The notes under the pieces were generated by a model. It did not search any database, was not told where the DNA came from, and worked only from the letters and a program-made list of their open reading frames with translations. A stretch of 64,000 nt of DNA from CAVXYG01 sp963766005 (GTDB lineage Bacteria > Actinomycetota > Actinomycetes > S36-B12 > GCA-2699445). A program made the position numbers and the translations under genes. Below, piece after piece: positions 44,993 through 54,224 of this stretch. Each line of letters opens with the position of its first letter. Position 1 is the stretch's first letter. Location: assembly GCA_963766005.1 (NCBI GenBank), contig CAVXYG010000001.1, positions 62,001-126,000 on the forward strand, read 5' to 3'.

Positions 44993-46603
44993 TCACCCTG
45001 GCCGGCAACGGCCGGGGAGCCGCCGAGACGTCGGCCAACCTGTTCGGCAGTCTTCCCGGCCTGATTCGGCTATCGGGGCACTGACGGCATCCCCAGGACC
45101 ACCGGGCCGCTGAGCTCCGTCCGCGGTCAGCGAGCATCCGTGCCCGTCAGCTGCGACCGCCGCCCCCGCACCGGTGCGCTCCACCGCGAGGAACCGGTCG
45201 GCGATGAGGTGGTGCGGCGCCGCGTAGGTCACCTCGGCAGTCACCAGGTCGCCCGGACGGACCGCGGCATCCTCCGGGACCGTGACGTGCACCAGTCGGT
45301 TGTCGGCGGCCCGCCCGCTGCGCCGGGCGGTGCGATCGTCCTTGCGGCCGTCCCCGGTCGTGATGAGGACCTCAACCCTCCGCCCGATGAACTGCTGGTT
45401 TTCCCGCCATGCGATCTCCTCCACAAGCGACTGCAGCCTTCGATAGCGCTGCGCGACCACGTCGGCAGGCACCTGATCGGGCATCGCCGCGGCCGGTGTG
45501 CCGGGCCGCTTGGAGTACTGGAAGGTGAATGCACCGGCGAACCGCGCCTGCCGGACCACGTCCAGCGTGTCTGCGAAGTCCGACTCCGTCTCGCCCGGAA
45601 AACCCACGATGATGTCGGTCGTGATCGCCGCCTGCGGCATCGCCGCTCGCACATCGGCGACGATGTCGAGGAACTTCGCGCTGCGGTAGGAGCGGCGCAT
45701 TCGGCGCAGCACTGCATCGGAGCCGCTCTGCAGCGGCATGTGCAGGTGCGGCATGACCGTCGCCGTCTGCGCCATCGCTTCGATGACGTCCGGCGTGAAG
45801 TCCCTCGGGTGGGGGCTGGTGAAGCGGACCCGGCGCAGGCCCGGCACCGTGCCGACCTGGCGCAGCAGCGCCGCGAACGCCCCGCGCTCGCCGAACTCCA
45901 CTCCGTAGGCGTTCACGTTCTGCCCCAGCAGCGTCACCTCGACCACGCCCTGCTCGGCGAGCGCGCGAACCTCGGCAAGAATGTCGCCGGCACGGCGGTC
46001 GCGTTCCCGGCCGCGCAGCGCGGGCACGATGCAGAAGGTGCAGGTGTTGTTGCAGCCGACGCTGATGGCGACCCAGGCCGCGTGGTCCGACTCCCGAGCT
46101 GCCGGCAGCGTGGAAGGAAAGACCTCCAGCGATTCGGCGATCTCCACCTGGGCCTGGTGGGCGACCCGGGCGCGCCGCAGCAGTGCGGGCAGCGCTTCGA
46201 CGTTGTGGGTGCCGAAGACCACGTCGACCCATGGGGCTCGGCGAATGATCTCTTCGCGGTCCTTCTGCGCGAGGCACCCGCCCACGGCGATCTGGAGGTC
46301 CGGCTGCTCTCGCTTGCGGGGCGCCAGCAGCCCGAGGTTGCCGTAGAGCCGGTTGTCCGCGTTCTCCCGCACAGCGCAGGTGTTGAACACCACGACATCG
46401 GCCTCGGAGGGGTCCAGGGCCGGCACCATCCCGTCGGCGGCCAGGAGCCCTGCCATGCGCTCGGAATCGTGGGCATTCATCTGGCAGCCGAGCGTGCGAA
46501 CGGCGAACGATCGGGCAGTGGGGCGTGCGGTGTCCATCAAGGGTTCAGGGTAAGCCCCCGGGCCAGCCAGGACCATTGCCGGCTCGGCGACCGGTTGCGT
46601 CAC
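44993..46603 (-). CDS. miaB: tRNA-2-methylthio-N6-dimethylallyladenosine synthase
   Basis: 536-residue radical-SAM methylthiotransferase that thiomethylates i6A37 of tRNA. The N-terminal Fe-S domain has C40 (GCQMN), C76 (NTCAVREN) and C110 (GGCLAQK); the radical-SAM CxxxCxxC is CNNTCTFC (C184, C188, C191). TRAM-like region near 430-490, then a ~45-residue extra tail. GTG 46603 overlaps the prsW stop (GTGA); ATG 46537 is a shorter alternative start closer to the family norm. Confidence 0.95.
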   Translation of the reverse strand: MTQPVAEPAMVLAGPGAYPEPLMDTARPTARSFAVRTLGCQMNAHDSERMAGLLAADGMVPALDPSEADVVVFNTCAVRENADNRLYGNLGLLAPRKREQPDLQIAVGGCLAQKDREEIIRRAPWVDVVFGTHNVEALPALLRRARVAHQAQVEIAESLEVFPSTLPAARESDHAAWVAISVGCNNTCTFCIVPALRGRERDRRAGDILAEVRALAEQGVVEVTLLGQNVNAYGVEFGERGAFAALLRQVGTVPGLRRVRFTSPHPRDFTPDVIEAMAQTATVMPHLHMPLQSGSDAVLRRMRRSYRSAKFLDIVADVRAAMPQAAITTDIIVGFPGETESDFADTLDVVRQARFAGAFTFQYSKRPGTPAAAMPDQVPADVVAQRYRRLQSLVEEIAWRENQQFIGRRVEVLITTGDGRKDDRTARRSGRAADNRLVHVTVPEDAAVRPGDLVTAEVTYAAPHHLIADRFLAVERTGAGAAVAADGHGCSLTADGAQRPGGPGDAVSAPIAESGREDCRTGWPTSRRLPGRCRPG

Positions 46604-48144
46604 GGCGACACGAACAGCAGCACGAGCCCGACGACGAGGGAGATCCCGGCAACCGGCCAGGCCGCCCGCACCGAGGTGGCGACGCCCGCGCCCCGGCTGC
46701 TCGCCTCATGCAGTCCGATCCAGGCCAAGCCCGCGGCGACCAGCGGCCCGATCACGGGGACCAGCACGCCGAAGATCGAGACCCAGATCGATGCCACGCC
46801 CCATCGGGAGCCCACGTTCGGGGGCAACAATTCAGCCGCGACCCGGCGGCTCCGCGCTTGTGAGACCCGCCGCTTGGCCGCCGCGACGGCCGCGACGTCG
46901 CCGTTGGCCAGTCCGACGGAGAGATCGGCCTGGGCGCGCTGCAGCATCCGCACCGCGTCCCGTGCCTTCTCCCCGCCCCTGCGCGCCGCATCGCGGGCCG
47001 CGTCCTCACGGCTGCGATAGGTGCGCAGTTGCTCGATCTCCTTCGACGTGATGATCTCCGGATCGTGGATCGACTCCAGGTACCGGGTGTAGATGGCGGA
47101 GTCGCGCCCCTGGTTGCGCAGCACCACGATCAGGAGCAGTGCCATGATCACTGCGGCCTTCAGCACCGGCGGGATCGACGCCGGGACGTCTAGGAGCTGC
47201 GGCAGGTTCCACAGGAAGTGCATGGACCAGCCCAGCGCCAGCATCGCGCCAGCGATGAAGACGCGGCGTCCCAGCGATCGGTCGAGTCGGGTCACGGCGT
47301 ATCCGATGCCGAGGCCGACGACGCCGGAGTATGCGGCATGGCTCCACAGACCGGACCCGATACCGCGGACGAAGAACACGTCGAGCATCGCGGCGAAGGA
47401 ATCGTCCTGCTCCCCGGTCGCCAGCAGCAGATTGCCGGTGTAGATGAAGTTCTCGACGACCTGGAAGCCGAGCCCGACCATGGCTCCGACGACGAAGCCG
47501 TCGACGGCGCTGCGGATACCGCGCAGTGCCAGCAGGATCACCGCGACGATCCCGATCGCCTTGAGCAGTTCCTCGGTCGTGGGCGCGACCAGCGCCGCAC
47601 CCCAGCGCAGGGTGAAGCCCTCTCCGAAGAGCGACGTGAGCATGCCGAACAAGGCCTGATTGGCCGAGACGGCCATGCTCGTCGCGATCACACCGCCCCA
47701 CACCAGCGCCATCGCGATCAGCGTGGAGGGCTCGCGCTCGAAGAAGTCGAAACGATTGATCAGCCAGATCAGCGGGAACGCGTACAGGGCCCACAGCAGC
47801 AGAGTCAGGGTCCCCGTCACCGGGGTGTCGAAGAGCACGGTGCGCACCGAAGCGCCCAGCCTGGGGACGCTGAGGAGCACCAGCAGCACGGCGACAGCGA
47901 CGAGGGGATAGCGGGTGGCCAGGTACGTGGTACGCAGCGCGTACCACTTGTAGTTCGCCTCGCCGTCGGGAACCACTGTGCTCGCCGCGATGGACTGCTG
48001 CACGAGCTGCGGGTCGATCGCGGAAGGCGCGCCCGCGGGACCGGTCGGGGGCTCCTGTGCAAGGGGAGCGTCCACGGCGCCTCGCGCGCCGGCCACCGCA
48101 GGGGCCATGGGCGGCTCGCCGCTGCCCGGCCCCGGCTCAGCCAT
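46600..48144 (-). CDS. PrsW-family intramembrane metalloprotease
   Basis: 514 residues. A 60-residue disordered N-terminus is followed by about eight TM helices with the PrsW features: APTTEELLKA, FQVVENFIY, HAAYSGVVGLGIGYA and WSMHFLWN, supplying Glu/His metal ligands. Behind the membrane domain lies a charged coiled-coil-like region (about 360-430) and a second TM hairpin at the end. PrsW enzymes cleave membrane anti-sigma factors; the partner is unknown, but see the upstream single-TM gene. Confidence 0.88.
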   Translation of the reverse strand: MAEPGPGSGEPPMAPAVAGARGAVDAPLAQEPPTGPAGAPSAIDPQLVQQSIAASTVVPDGEANYKWYALRTTYLATRYPLVAVAVLLVLLSVPRLGASVRTVLFDTPVTGTLTLLLWALYAFPLIWLINRFDFFEREPSTLIAMALVWGGVIATSMAVSANQALFGMLTSLFGEGFTLRWGAALVAPTTEELLKAIGIVAVILLALRGIRSAVDGFVVGAMVGLGFQVVENFIYTGNLLLATGEQDDSFAAMLDVFFVRGIGSGLWSHAAYSGVVGLGIGYAVTRLDRSLGRRVFIAGAMLALGWSMHFLWNLPQLLDVPASIPPVLKAAVIMALLLIVVLRNQGRDSAIYTRYLESIHDPEIITSKEIEQLRTYRSREDAARDAARRGGEKARDAVRMLQRAQADLSVGLANGDVAAVAAAKRRVSQARSRRVAAELLPPNVGSRWGVASIWVSIFGVLVPVIGPLVAAGLAWIGLHEASSRGAGVATSVRAAWPVAGISLVVGLVLLFVSP

Positions 48145-48802
48145 CGGAGGACTGCACGATGCGGATGCTGGTGATCATCGCCTCGATGTCGACGATCGCC
48201 TCGCCGAACTGCGTCGACTCCCCCAGCGACTGGACGTCGACCGCCTGGTCGGCCTCGACGACCGAGGCGATCACCGCGGTTTGGCTCGACCCGGCGAGAG
48301 CGGCGAGCTGACCCGGTGCGCCGGTCGGGGTGGTGAAGGGCTGCGGATCGCTGGCCACGGTGAGCTGGGAGAACTCTGCGCGCATCTCCTCCTCGAGGTC
48401 CAGCAGGCGTGCCGCCGCGGAGGCACCCTGGGCGGACACCGAGCGGAACACCACCTGCACCCCCTGCTTGTCCAGGGTGACCGAGGTCGACGTCTGCCCG
48501 GCCACCGTCCAGTCCGCGGCCGGGATGATGGACGCCGACCCGAAGGCTATCGACCCGGGCGGGACAGTGACCTCAGCGATGCGCGAAGCCAGCATCGGCA
48601 GTCCATAGCCCAGCAGGAGCGTGCCGATGAGCACGACTGAGGCCCACCCCCAGGCCGCGGGCACGGTGAGCGGCAGGGGGCCCGAGGACAGTGGCGCACG
48701 GACGCTGCTCTCCGTTTCCGGGACCTGCCCCGGCGGCGGGCCGCCGACCGCCGGAGCGGGAGCCCCCCGCGGGGTAGGACCGGGGGCCTGATCAGGTGAC
48801 AA
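48137..48802 (-). CDS. Hypothetical single-TM protein upstream of prsW
   Basis: 221 residues. A Pro-rich 45-residue N-terminus, one TM helix (about 47-70, AAWGWASVVLIGTLLLGYGL) and an extracytoplasmic ~150-residue domain with no recognised family. It overlaps ackA by 11 bp upstream and prsW by 8 bp downstream, so it is translationally coupled to both. The topology would suit a PrsW substrate, but that is speculation. Confidence 0.7.
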   Translation of the reverse strand: MSPDQAPGPTPRGAPAPAVGGPPPGQVPETESSVRAPLSSGPLPLTVPAAWGWASVVLIGTLLLGYGLPMLASRIAEVTVPPGSIAFGSASIIPAADWTVAGQTSTSVTLDKQGVQVVFRSVSAQGASAAARLLDLEEEMRAEFSQLTVASDPQPFTTPTGAPGQLAALAGSSQTAVIASVVEADQAVDVQSLGESTQFGEAIVDIEAMITSIRIVQSSDG

Positions 48803-49982
48803 GGTCCACTGCCTGCAGAGCGATCTCCCGTTCCTCGTTCGTAGGGACGACGAGCACGCGCACCGGTGCCCCGGGTGCCGTGATATCTCGGATCGTGCCC
48901 CCCGCGCGCAGTCCCTGGTTGGTCGTTCGATCGATGGCGATGCCGAACATCTGCAGCCCGTCGCACACTTCTTGGCGGACCCACCAGTCGTTCTCTCCCA
49001 CGCCTGCGGTGAAGACCACCGCGTCGGCGCGCCCCAGCACCGCCAGGTAGGCCCCCAGGTACTTCTTGGCGCGGTGCACGTACACCCGGCGGGCCAGATC
49101 GGCTGCCTCGTCGCCGTTGTCCGCGCGCTCCTGCACGGTGCGCAGATCGTTGTCCCCGCACATGCCCTTCATGCCGGATCCGCGGTTGAGCAGCGCGTCC
49201 ACCTCGGCTGCCGGCATCCCCGACGCCAGCAGCGAGAGGATGATCGTCGGATCGATGTCGCCGCTGCGGGTGCCCATCACCAGGCCCTCCAACGGCCCGA
49301 CACCCATGCTCGTCTCCACACTGCGGCCGGCGGCGATCGCGCAGGCGCTGGCACCGTTGCCCAGGTGCAGCGAGACGATATCCAACCGCTCCAGCGCGAT
49401 ATCGAGATAGTCGGCGGCCGCCCGCGCGACATACTTGTGGCTCGTGCCATGGAAGCCGTACCGGCGGAACTGGTGGGCGTGCGCCACAGCCTGGTCGATA
49501 GCGTAGGTGTAGGCGTCCTGCGGCAGTGTGGAGTGGAAGGCGGTGTCGAAGACCGCCACGTGGGGAGCGTCCGGATACGCCTGCTGGGCCGCCCGGATAC
49601 CCAGCAGATTCGCGGGGTTGTGCAGCGGGGCAAGCGGCACGACATCCTCGATCGCGGCCAGCGTCGCATCATCGACGATCACCGGCTCGGAGAACCGTGC
49701 ACCGCCGTGGACGACGCGGTGCCCGACCGCGGTCAGGGCGCCGGCTTGAGTCATCGCAGCGCTGCCGTCGAGCAGGCCATGGACCACCGCGAAGGCCGTG
49801 GCGTGGTCCGGGACCGCCTCGTCACGCACGAGGCGCTCGCCGCCGCTCTTGTGGGTGATGCGACCGATCGGCTCGCCGATCCGCTCCACGAGGCCCTCGG
49901 CCAACGGGTCGGGATTCGCCGGGTCGATGAGGGCGTACTTCAGCGACGACGACCCCGAGTTGATCACCAGTACCGATGCCAT
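48792..49982 (-). CDS. ackA: Acetate kinase
   Basis: 396 residues. It interconverts acetyl phosphate + ADP with acetate + ATP. N-terminal VINSGSSSLKYALID, HRVVHGG, FDTAFH and FHGTSHKYV are the ASKHA-fold markers. Start ATG 49982 is 3 bp after pta, so the two form the classic acetate pathway pair. The 3' end overlaps the next gene by 11 bp. Confidence 0.96.
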   Translation of the reverse strand: MASVLVINSGSSSLKYALIDPANPDPLAEGLVERIGEPIGRITHKSGGERLVRDEAVPDHATAFAVVHGLLDGSAAMTQAGALTAVGHRVVHGGARFSEPVIVDDATLAAIEDVVPLAPLHNPANLLGIRAAQQAYPDAPHVAVFDTAFHSTLPQDAYTYAIDQAVAHAHQFRRYGFHGTSHKYVARAAADYLDIALERLDIVSLHLGNGASACAIAAGRSVETSMGVGPLEGLVMGTRSGDIDPTIILSLLASGMPAAEVDALLNRGSGMKGMCGDNDLRTVQERADNGDEAADLARRVYVHRAKKYLGAYLAVLGRADAVVFTAGVGENDWWVRQEVCDGLQMFGIAIDRTTNQGLRAGGTIRDITAPGAPVRVLVVPTNEEREIALQAVDLVT

Positions 49983-49985
49983 GGG

Positions 49986-52094
49986 TCAAGCCTCCTCGAG
50001 CTCGGGCGTCTCATCCTGCTGCGACGCCGCCTGCAGGGCAGTGATCACCACCGTGTTGACGATGTCGTCGACGGTGGCGCCGCGCGACAGGTCGTTGACC
50101 GGCAACCGCAGCCCCTGCAGGATCGGCCCGATGGCCGTCGCGCCAGCCGAGCGCTGCACCGCCTTGTAGGTGTTGTTGCCGGTGTTGAGGTCGGGGAACA
50201 CCAGGACCGTGGCCCGGCCCGCGACCTCGGATCCGGGCAGCTTCGAGGCCGCCACGGACGGCACGACCGCCGCGTCGTACTGGATGGGCCCCTCGACTGG
50301 GAGGTCCGGCCGCCGCTGGCGCACCAGCTGGGTCGCGGCTGCCACCTTCTCCACGTCCGCGCCCCGGCCGCTGGCACCCGTGCTGTAGGAGAGCAGCGCG
50401 ACATAGGGGTCGATGCCGAAGGACGACGCGGTGCCCGCCGAGGAGATGGCGATATCGGCCAGCTGCACCGCATCCGGGTCCGGCACGACAGCGCAGTCGC
50501 CGTACACGAGGACCTTGTCCGGCAGGGCCATGAGGAACACCGAGGACACCACGGAGACATCGGGCTGGGTTCGGATGATCTGCAGCGCCGGCCGGACGGT
50601 GTCGGCCGTGGTGTGCGCAGCGCCGCTGACCATGCCGGCGACGCGACCGGTGTGGACCAGCATGGTGCCGAACCAGGAGACGTCGGCCACCTGGTCGTAG
50701 GCCACGTCCTGCGTCATCCCCTTGTGGCGGCGCAGGTCGAACAGCAGCTCGGCGAACTCGCGGCGCAGCGGGCTGGCCATCGGATCGATGATCTCCGCTC
50801 GCGCCAGGTCCAGCCCCAGCAGCTCGCAGCGCTCGGCGATCAGCTCCGGATCGCCCAGGATGACCAGCTCCACGACGTCGCGGCGCAGCAGGAGGTCCGC
50901 GGCCTGCAGGATCCGGTCGTCCTCCCCCTCGGGGAGCACGATGCGCTGCTTGCTCGCCTTGGCCGCGGCCACGAGGCGCCGCTCGAACATCAGCGGCGTG
51001 GTGACGCTGGATCGCGACGCGTTCAGCCACTGCCACAGTTCCTCGGCGTCGATCGCGTCCTCGAACAACCGCAGCGCCTCGGCGATCCGGCGCTCGTCGC
51101 CGTGCTCGAGCCGACCGCGGACCTCGGCGACCGCAGCTGCTGTCTCGAAGGTGTCCTGCGGCACCGTCAGGATCGGCACCCGCTGCTCGCGCAGGCCCTG
51201 GGCGAAGCGCACGACGATGTCGTCGGGCACCAGGCCGCCGGTCAGCAGCAGCCCGCTGACCGACGGGAAGCCGGAGGCGTAGGGCGTGGCCATGGAGGCC
51301 AGGAAGATGTCGGCCCGGTCGCCCGGCGCGATCACCAGGCAGCCCGGCTCCAGCCGCTCCAGGAAGTGCGGCAGGGTCATGGCGGCGATCTTGGTGGCGC
51401 CGACGGGGCGCTTCAACTCCTCCGGCGAGCCGAGGAGCAGCTCGGCTCCGGTGGCCTCGGCCACCTCGGACAGCGTCGGACGGCTGAGGTCGGGCTCATC
51501 GCCGATGAGCCTCACCGGCGAGCCGTCGATGCCCTCCGCCAGCCGTCGGTACTCGTCCCGCTGCTCGGCACGAACCCGATTGATGATCACGGCACTGACC
51601 GAGACGTTGCGGTCGCGGAGGCTGGAGATGGCAGCGGAGATCGCGCCGCGGACCTGCCGCACGGTGTGGGTGTGCGCCCGTGCCACCAGGACGGTCGCGG
51701 CGCCGATGTTCGCCGCGATCTCGGCGTTGAGGGCGAACTCGAAGGCGGCCGACGCCCCGGTGAAGTCGGTGCCCTCGATGACGACGAGGTCGCACCGCTC
51801 CCCCAGCGCTTCGTAGCGGGCCAGGATCTGGTGCACGAGCGCAGGGGGCACCGATTCGCCCATGCCGCGGGTCTGGTCGGTGGTCGCGCCGAAGGACTCC
51901 GCGTAGTCCTGCTGCAGTTGATAGTTGGCCCGCACGGTCTCGATCAGTGCGTCTGGCTTGTCACCGGCCTGGACCACCGGACGGAAGTACCCGATGCGAT
52001 CGACATGGGCGGCGGCGACCTCGAGCACTCCGAGCGAGACCAGGGATTTGCCGCTGTTGGGCTCCAGCGACATCAGGAAAACGGGTGTAGCCAC
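49986..52094 (-). CDS. pta: Phosphate acetyltransferase
   Basis: 702 residues, the long three-domain form: N-terminal P-loop NTPase-like domain (PNSGKS near residues 13-18), a DRTGG regulatory domain, and the C-terminal PTA_PTB catalytic domain (from about 375, with GMVSGAAHTTADTVRPAL). It converts acetyl-CoA and phosphate to acetyl phosphate, used by AckA. The run pta-ackA-(TM protein)-prsW-miaB is tightly packed. Confidence 0.95.
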   Translation of the reverse strand: MATPVFLMSLEPNSGKSLVSLGVLEVAAAHVDRIGYFRPVVQAGDKPDALIETVRANYQLQQDYAESFGATTDQTRGMGESVPPALVHQILARYEALGERCDLVVIEGTDFTGASAAFEFALNAEIAANIGAATVLVARAHTHTVRQVRGAISAAISSLRDRNVSVSAVIINRVRAEQRDEYRRLAEGIDGSPVRLIGDEPDLSRPTLSEVAEATGAELLLGSPEELKRPVGATKIAAMTLPHFLERLEPGCLVIAPGDRADIFLASMATPYASGFPSVSGLLLTGGLVPDDIVVRFAQGLREQRVPILTVPQDTFETAAAVAEVRGRLEHGDERRIAEALRLFEDAIDAEELWQWLNASRSSVTTPLMFERRLVAAAKASKQRIVLPEGEDDRILQAADLLLRRDVVELVILGDPELIAERCELLGLDLARAEIIDPMASPLRREFAELLFDLRRHKGMTQDVAYDQVADVSWFGTMLVHTGRVAGMVSGAAHTTADTVRPALQIIRTQPDVSVVSSVFLMALPDKVLVYGDCAVVPDPDAVQLADIAISSAGTASSFGIDPYVALLSYSTGASGRGADVEKVAAATQLVRQRRPDLPVEGPIQYDAAVVPSVAASKLPGSEVAGRATVLVFPDLNTGNNTYKAVQRSAGATAIGPILQGLRLPVNDLSRGATVDDIVNTVVITALQAASQQDETPELEEA

Positions 52095-52192
52095 GCGACC
52101 CCCCTGCTCGGCAACGGATCGACGCTAACCTAGCGTCCGCAGCGGCGCCATGCCTCCTCTCGGCCGACATCGCCGCTCGTTCCGGGCGCCGC

Positions 52193-52744
52193 CTACGGCA
52201 ACACCCCTGCATGGGCCAGAGCGATGCGCACCAGCCGGTCGCGACCGCCGCTCATCTCGCCCACGACAGCCGCCGAGACGGCCTCCGGCGGGGAGAGCCA
52301 GGTGAGATCCAGCGCAGCCTGCGACGGCTGGCAGTCGCCGTCCACGGGCACGACGAACGCCAGCGCGACCGCGTGCTGGCGGGGGTCGTGGAAGCCGGAG
52401 ACCGCGGGATCGGGGAAGTACTCCGCGACGGTGAACGGGGCGGGGTTCACCGGCACCCGAGGCAGTGCCATCGGCCCGAGATCCTTGGCGATGTGCCGCA
52501 GCACCGCTGCCCGCAGCCGTTCGCCGTGCAGGACGCGGCCCGAGACCAGGGTGCGCGAGATCGACCCGTCGGGCGTGGGGGCGAGCAGCAGGCCGACCTC
52601 GGTGAGCCGACCGGCACCGTCGAGACGGACCGGGACGACCTCGACGTAGACCACCGGAAGGTGGGCGCGGACCGCGCTGATCTCGTCGTCGCTGAGCCAC
52701 CCGGGCCTGGCCGCCGTGCGGGGCCTTTCCGTGGAGCTGGTCAC
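52193..52744 (-). CDS. DUF4916 (Nudix-like) protein
   Basis: 183 residues matching DUF4916, a Nudix-fold family in actinobacteria. The region where the Nudix box should lie reads GRVLHGERLRAAVLRHIAKDLG: the first Gly, the first Glu and the Arg are kept, but the catalytic REUxEE is RHIAKD. Hydrolase activity is therefore doubtful. Start GTG 52744 has GGAGG upstream. A second conserved block (FHDPRQHAVALAFVVPVDGD) follows. Confidence 0.82.
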   Translation of the reverse strand: MTSSTERPRTAARPGWLSDDEISAVRAHLPVVYVEVVPVRLDGAGRLTEVGLLLAPTPDGSISRTLVSGRVLHGERLRAAVLRHIAKDLGPMALPRVPVNPAPFTVAEYFPDPAVSGFHDPRQHAVALAFVVPVDGDCQPSQAALDLTWLSPPEAVSAAVVGEMSGGRDRLVRIALAHAGVLP

Positions 52745-52832
52745 ATGCTCCTCCAATTCGCGCCCGCAACGGGCCTCCCAAGGCATACGGTGCACCCCGA
52801 GGCACCGTTGCGACCTACGGCTGGAGTCTACG

Positions 52833-54224
52833 ATGACCACGACACAACCCGGGCAGGAGACCGCGGCGCAGAAGAAGGGCCTCACGGTCCTGCCGGCGAC
52901 CGCGCTGGTGACCGGCACCATTATCGGGGCGGGGATCTTCACCCAGCCGACCTGGCTGGCCCAGTACGGGCCCATCAGCATCATCGGGTTCGCCCTCACG
53001 GCGTTCGGCAGCATGATGCTGGCCCTGGTGTTCGCCTCCCTGGCCCGACGTACCCCGGAGGTGGGCGGTCCCTACGCCTTCTCGCGGCAGGGATTTGGCG
53101 ACTTCATCGGCTTCCAGTCCGCGTGGACCTACTGGATCGGCGCTTGGGTGGGGGTGGGGGCCATCGCGTCGTCGTTCCTGGTCTACCTCGGCCGACTGAT
53201 CCCGGCCGTGGCGGAGAACACCGCGATCGCGGTGCCCATCGCGGTGCTCCTCATCGCCGCGCTCACCTACACCAACACCCGCGGCGTGGTGACCGGCGGG
53301 ATGGTCGCCGTCGTCCTGACCGTGCTGAAGGTGGTGCCGCTGCTGCTGATCGGGACGCTGGGCTTCGTGGCGTTCGACACCGCGAACCTCGGCCCGTTCA
53401 ACGCGCAGGGACTGCCGTCGCTGGAGGTGCTGACCGCGGTGATGGCCTTCACGCTCTTCTCGTTCATCGGTGTCGAGGCCGCTACCATCCCCGCCGGAGA
53501 CGTCCACGAGCCGGACAAGACCATCCCCCGCGCCACCATGCTGGGCACGGGGCTGGCCGCCCTGGTGTACCTGCTGAGCACTGCGGCGGTGTTCGGCGCG
53601 GTCCCGAACGAGGAGCTGCAGTCCGACAACGCAGCCTTCTCGGTCGCGGCGGAGAACATGTTCGGCGACTGGGCCGGACCCGCGGTCGCGGTGGTCGCCT
53701 GCATCTCCTGCATGGGAGCCATGAACGGGCTGATTCTGCTGGCGGGGCAGATCCCCATGGCCGCGGAGTTCGACGGCCTCGCTCCGCGGGCCTTCGGCAA
53801 GCTCAACATCAACCATGCGCCAGGCTTCGGGCTCATGGTGTCCGGCGCGCTGGCTGCGGGGATCCTGTGGTTCCAGAACGCCGGCGGCGACCTCGGATCG
53901 GCGGTCGCGACGCTGGTCCTGGTGTCCGCAGTCGCGACCATGGTCTCCTATGCGTTCAGTGCGGCAGCCGAGATCAAGTGGCTGCTGCTGGACAAGGGCA
54001 AAGTCTCGGTTGCCCACTTCGTGCGCAAGGTGCTGGTGGCCGGTCTCGCCCTGGGGTTCTGCATCCTTGCGTTCTACGGCGGCGGGACCGAGGAGATCTA
54101 CTGGCTGTGGATGCTGATCCTCGTCGGGGTACCGCTGTACATCTTCATCCTGTGGCAGCGGCGGATGCGCCAGGAGCAGACTGCGGGCGCATCCCAGCCG
54201 AAGATGCCCCCGGAGCAGCGCTAG
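52833..54224 (+). CDS. Amino acid permease (APC superfamily)
   Basis: 463 residues, 12 TM helices. The first helix has GTIIGAGIFT, the unwound APC substrate-binding segment; FTLFSFIGVEAATIPAGDV and a SMG-like segment follow. It resembles AdiC/PotE-type basic amino-acid or polyamine exchangers, but the substrate is not defined. The gene's last 80 bp overlap the convergent SpoU methyltransferase gene. Confidence 0.88.
   Translation: MTTTQPGQETAAQKKGLTVLPATALVTGTIIGAGIFTQPTWLAQYGPISIIGFALTAFGSMMLALVFASLARRTPEVGGPYAFSRQGFGDFIGFQSAWTYWIGAWVGVGAIASSFLVYLGRLIPAVAENTAIAVPIAVLLIAALTYTNTRGVVTGGMVAVVLTVLKVVPLLLIGTLGFVAFDTANLGPFNAQGLPSLEVLTAVMAFTLFSFIGVEAATIPAGDVHEPDKTIPRATMLGTGLAALVYLLSTAAVFGAVPNEELQSDNAAFSVAAENMFGDWAGPAVAVVACISCMGAMNGLILLAGQIPMAAEFDGLAPRAFGKLNINHAPGFGLMVSGALAAGILWFQNAGGDLGSAVATLVLVSAVATMVSYAFSAAAEIKWLLLDKGKVSVAHFVRKVLVAGLALGFCILAFYGGGTEEIYWLWMLILVGVPLYIFILWQRRMRQEQTAGASQPKMPPEQR

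Noticed and set aside
48972..52133. Long open frame antisense to ackA and pta.
   Set aside because: Biased composition and no domains; the antisense genes are clearly ackA and pta.
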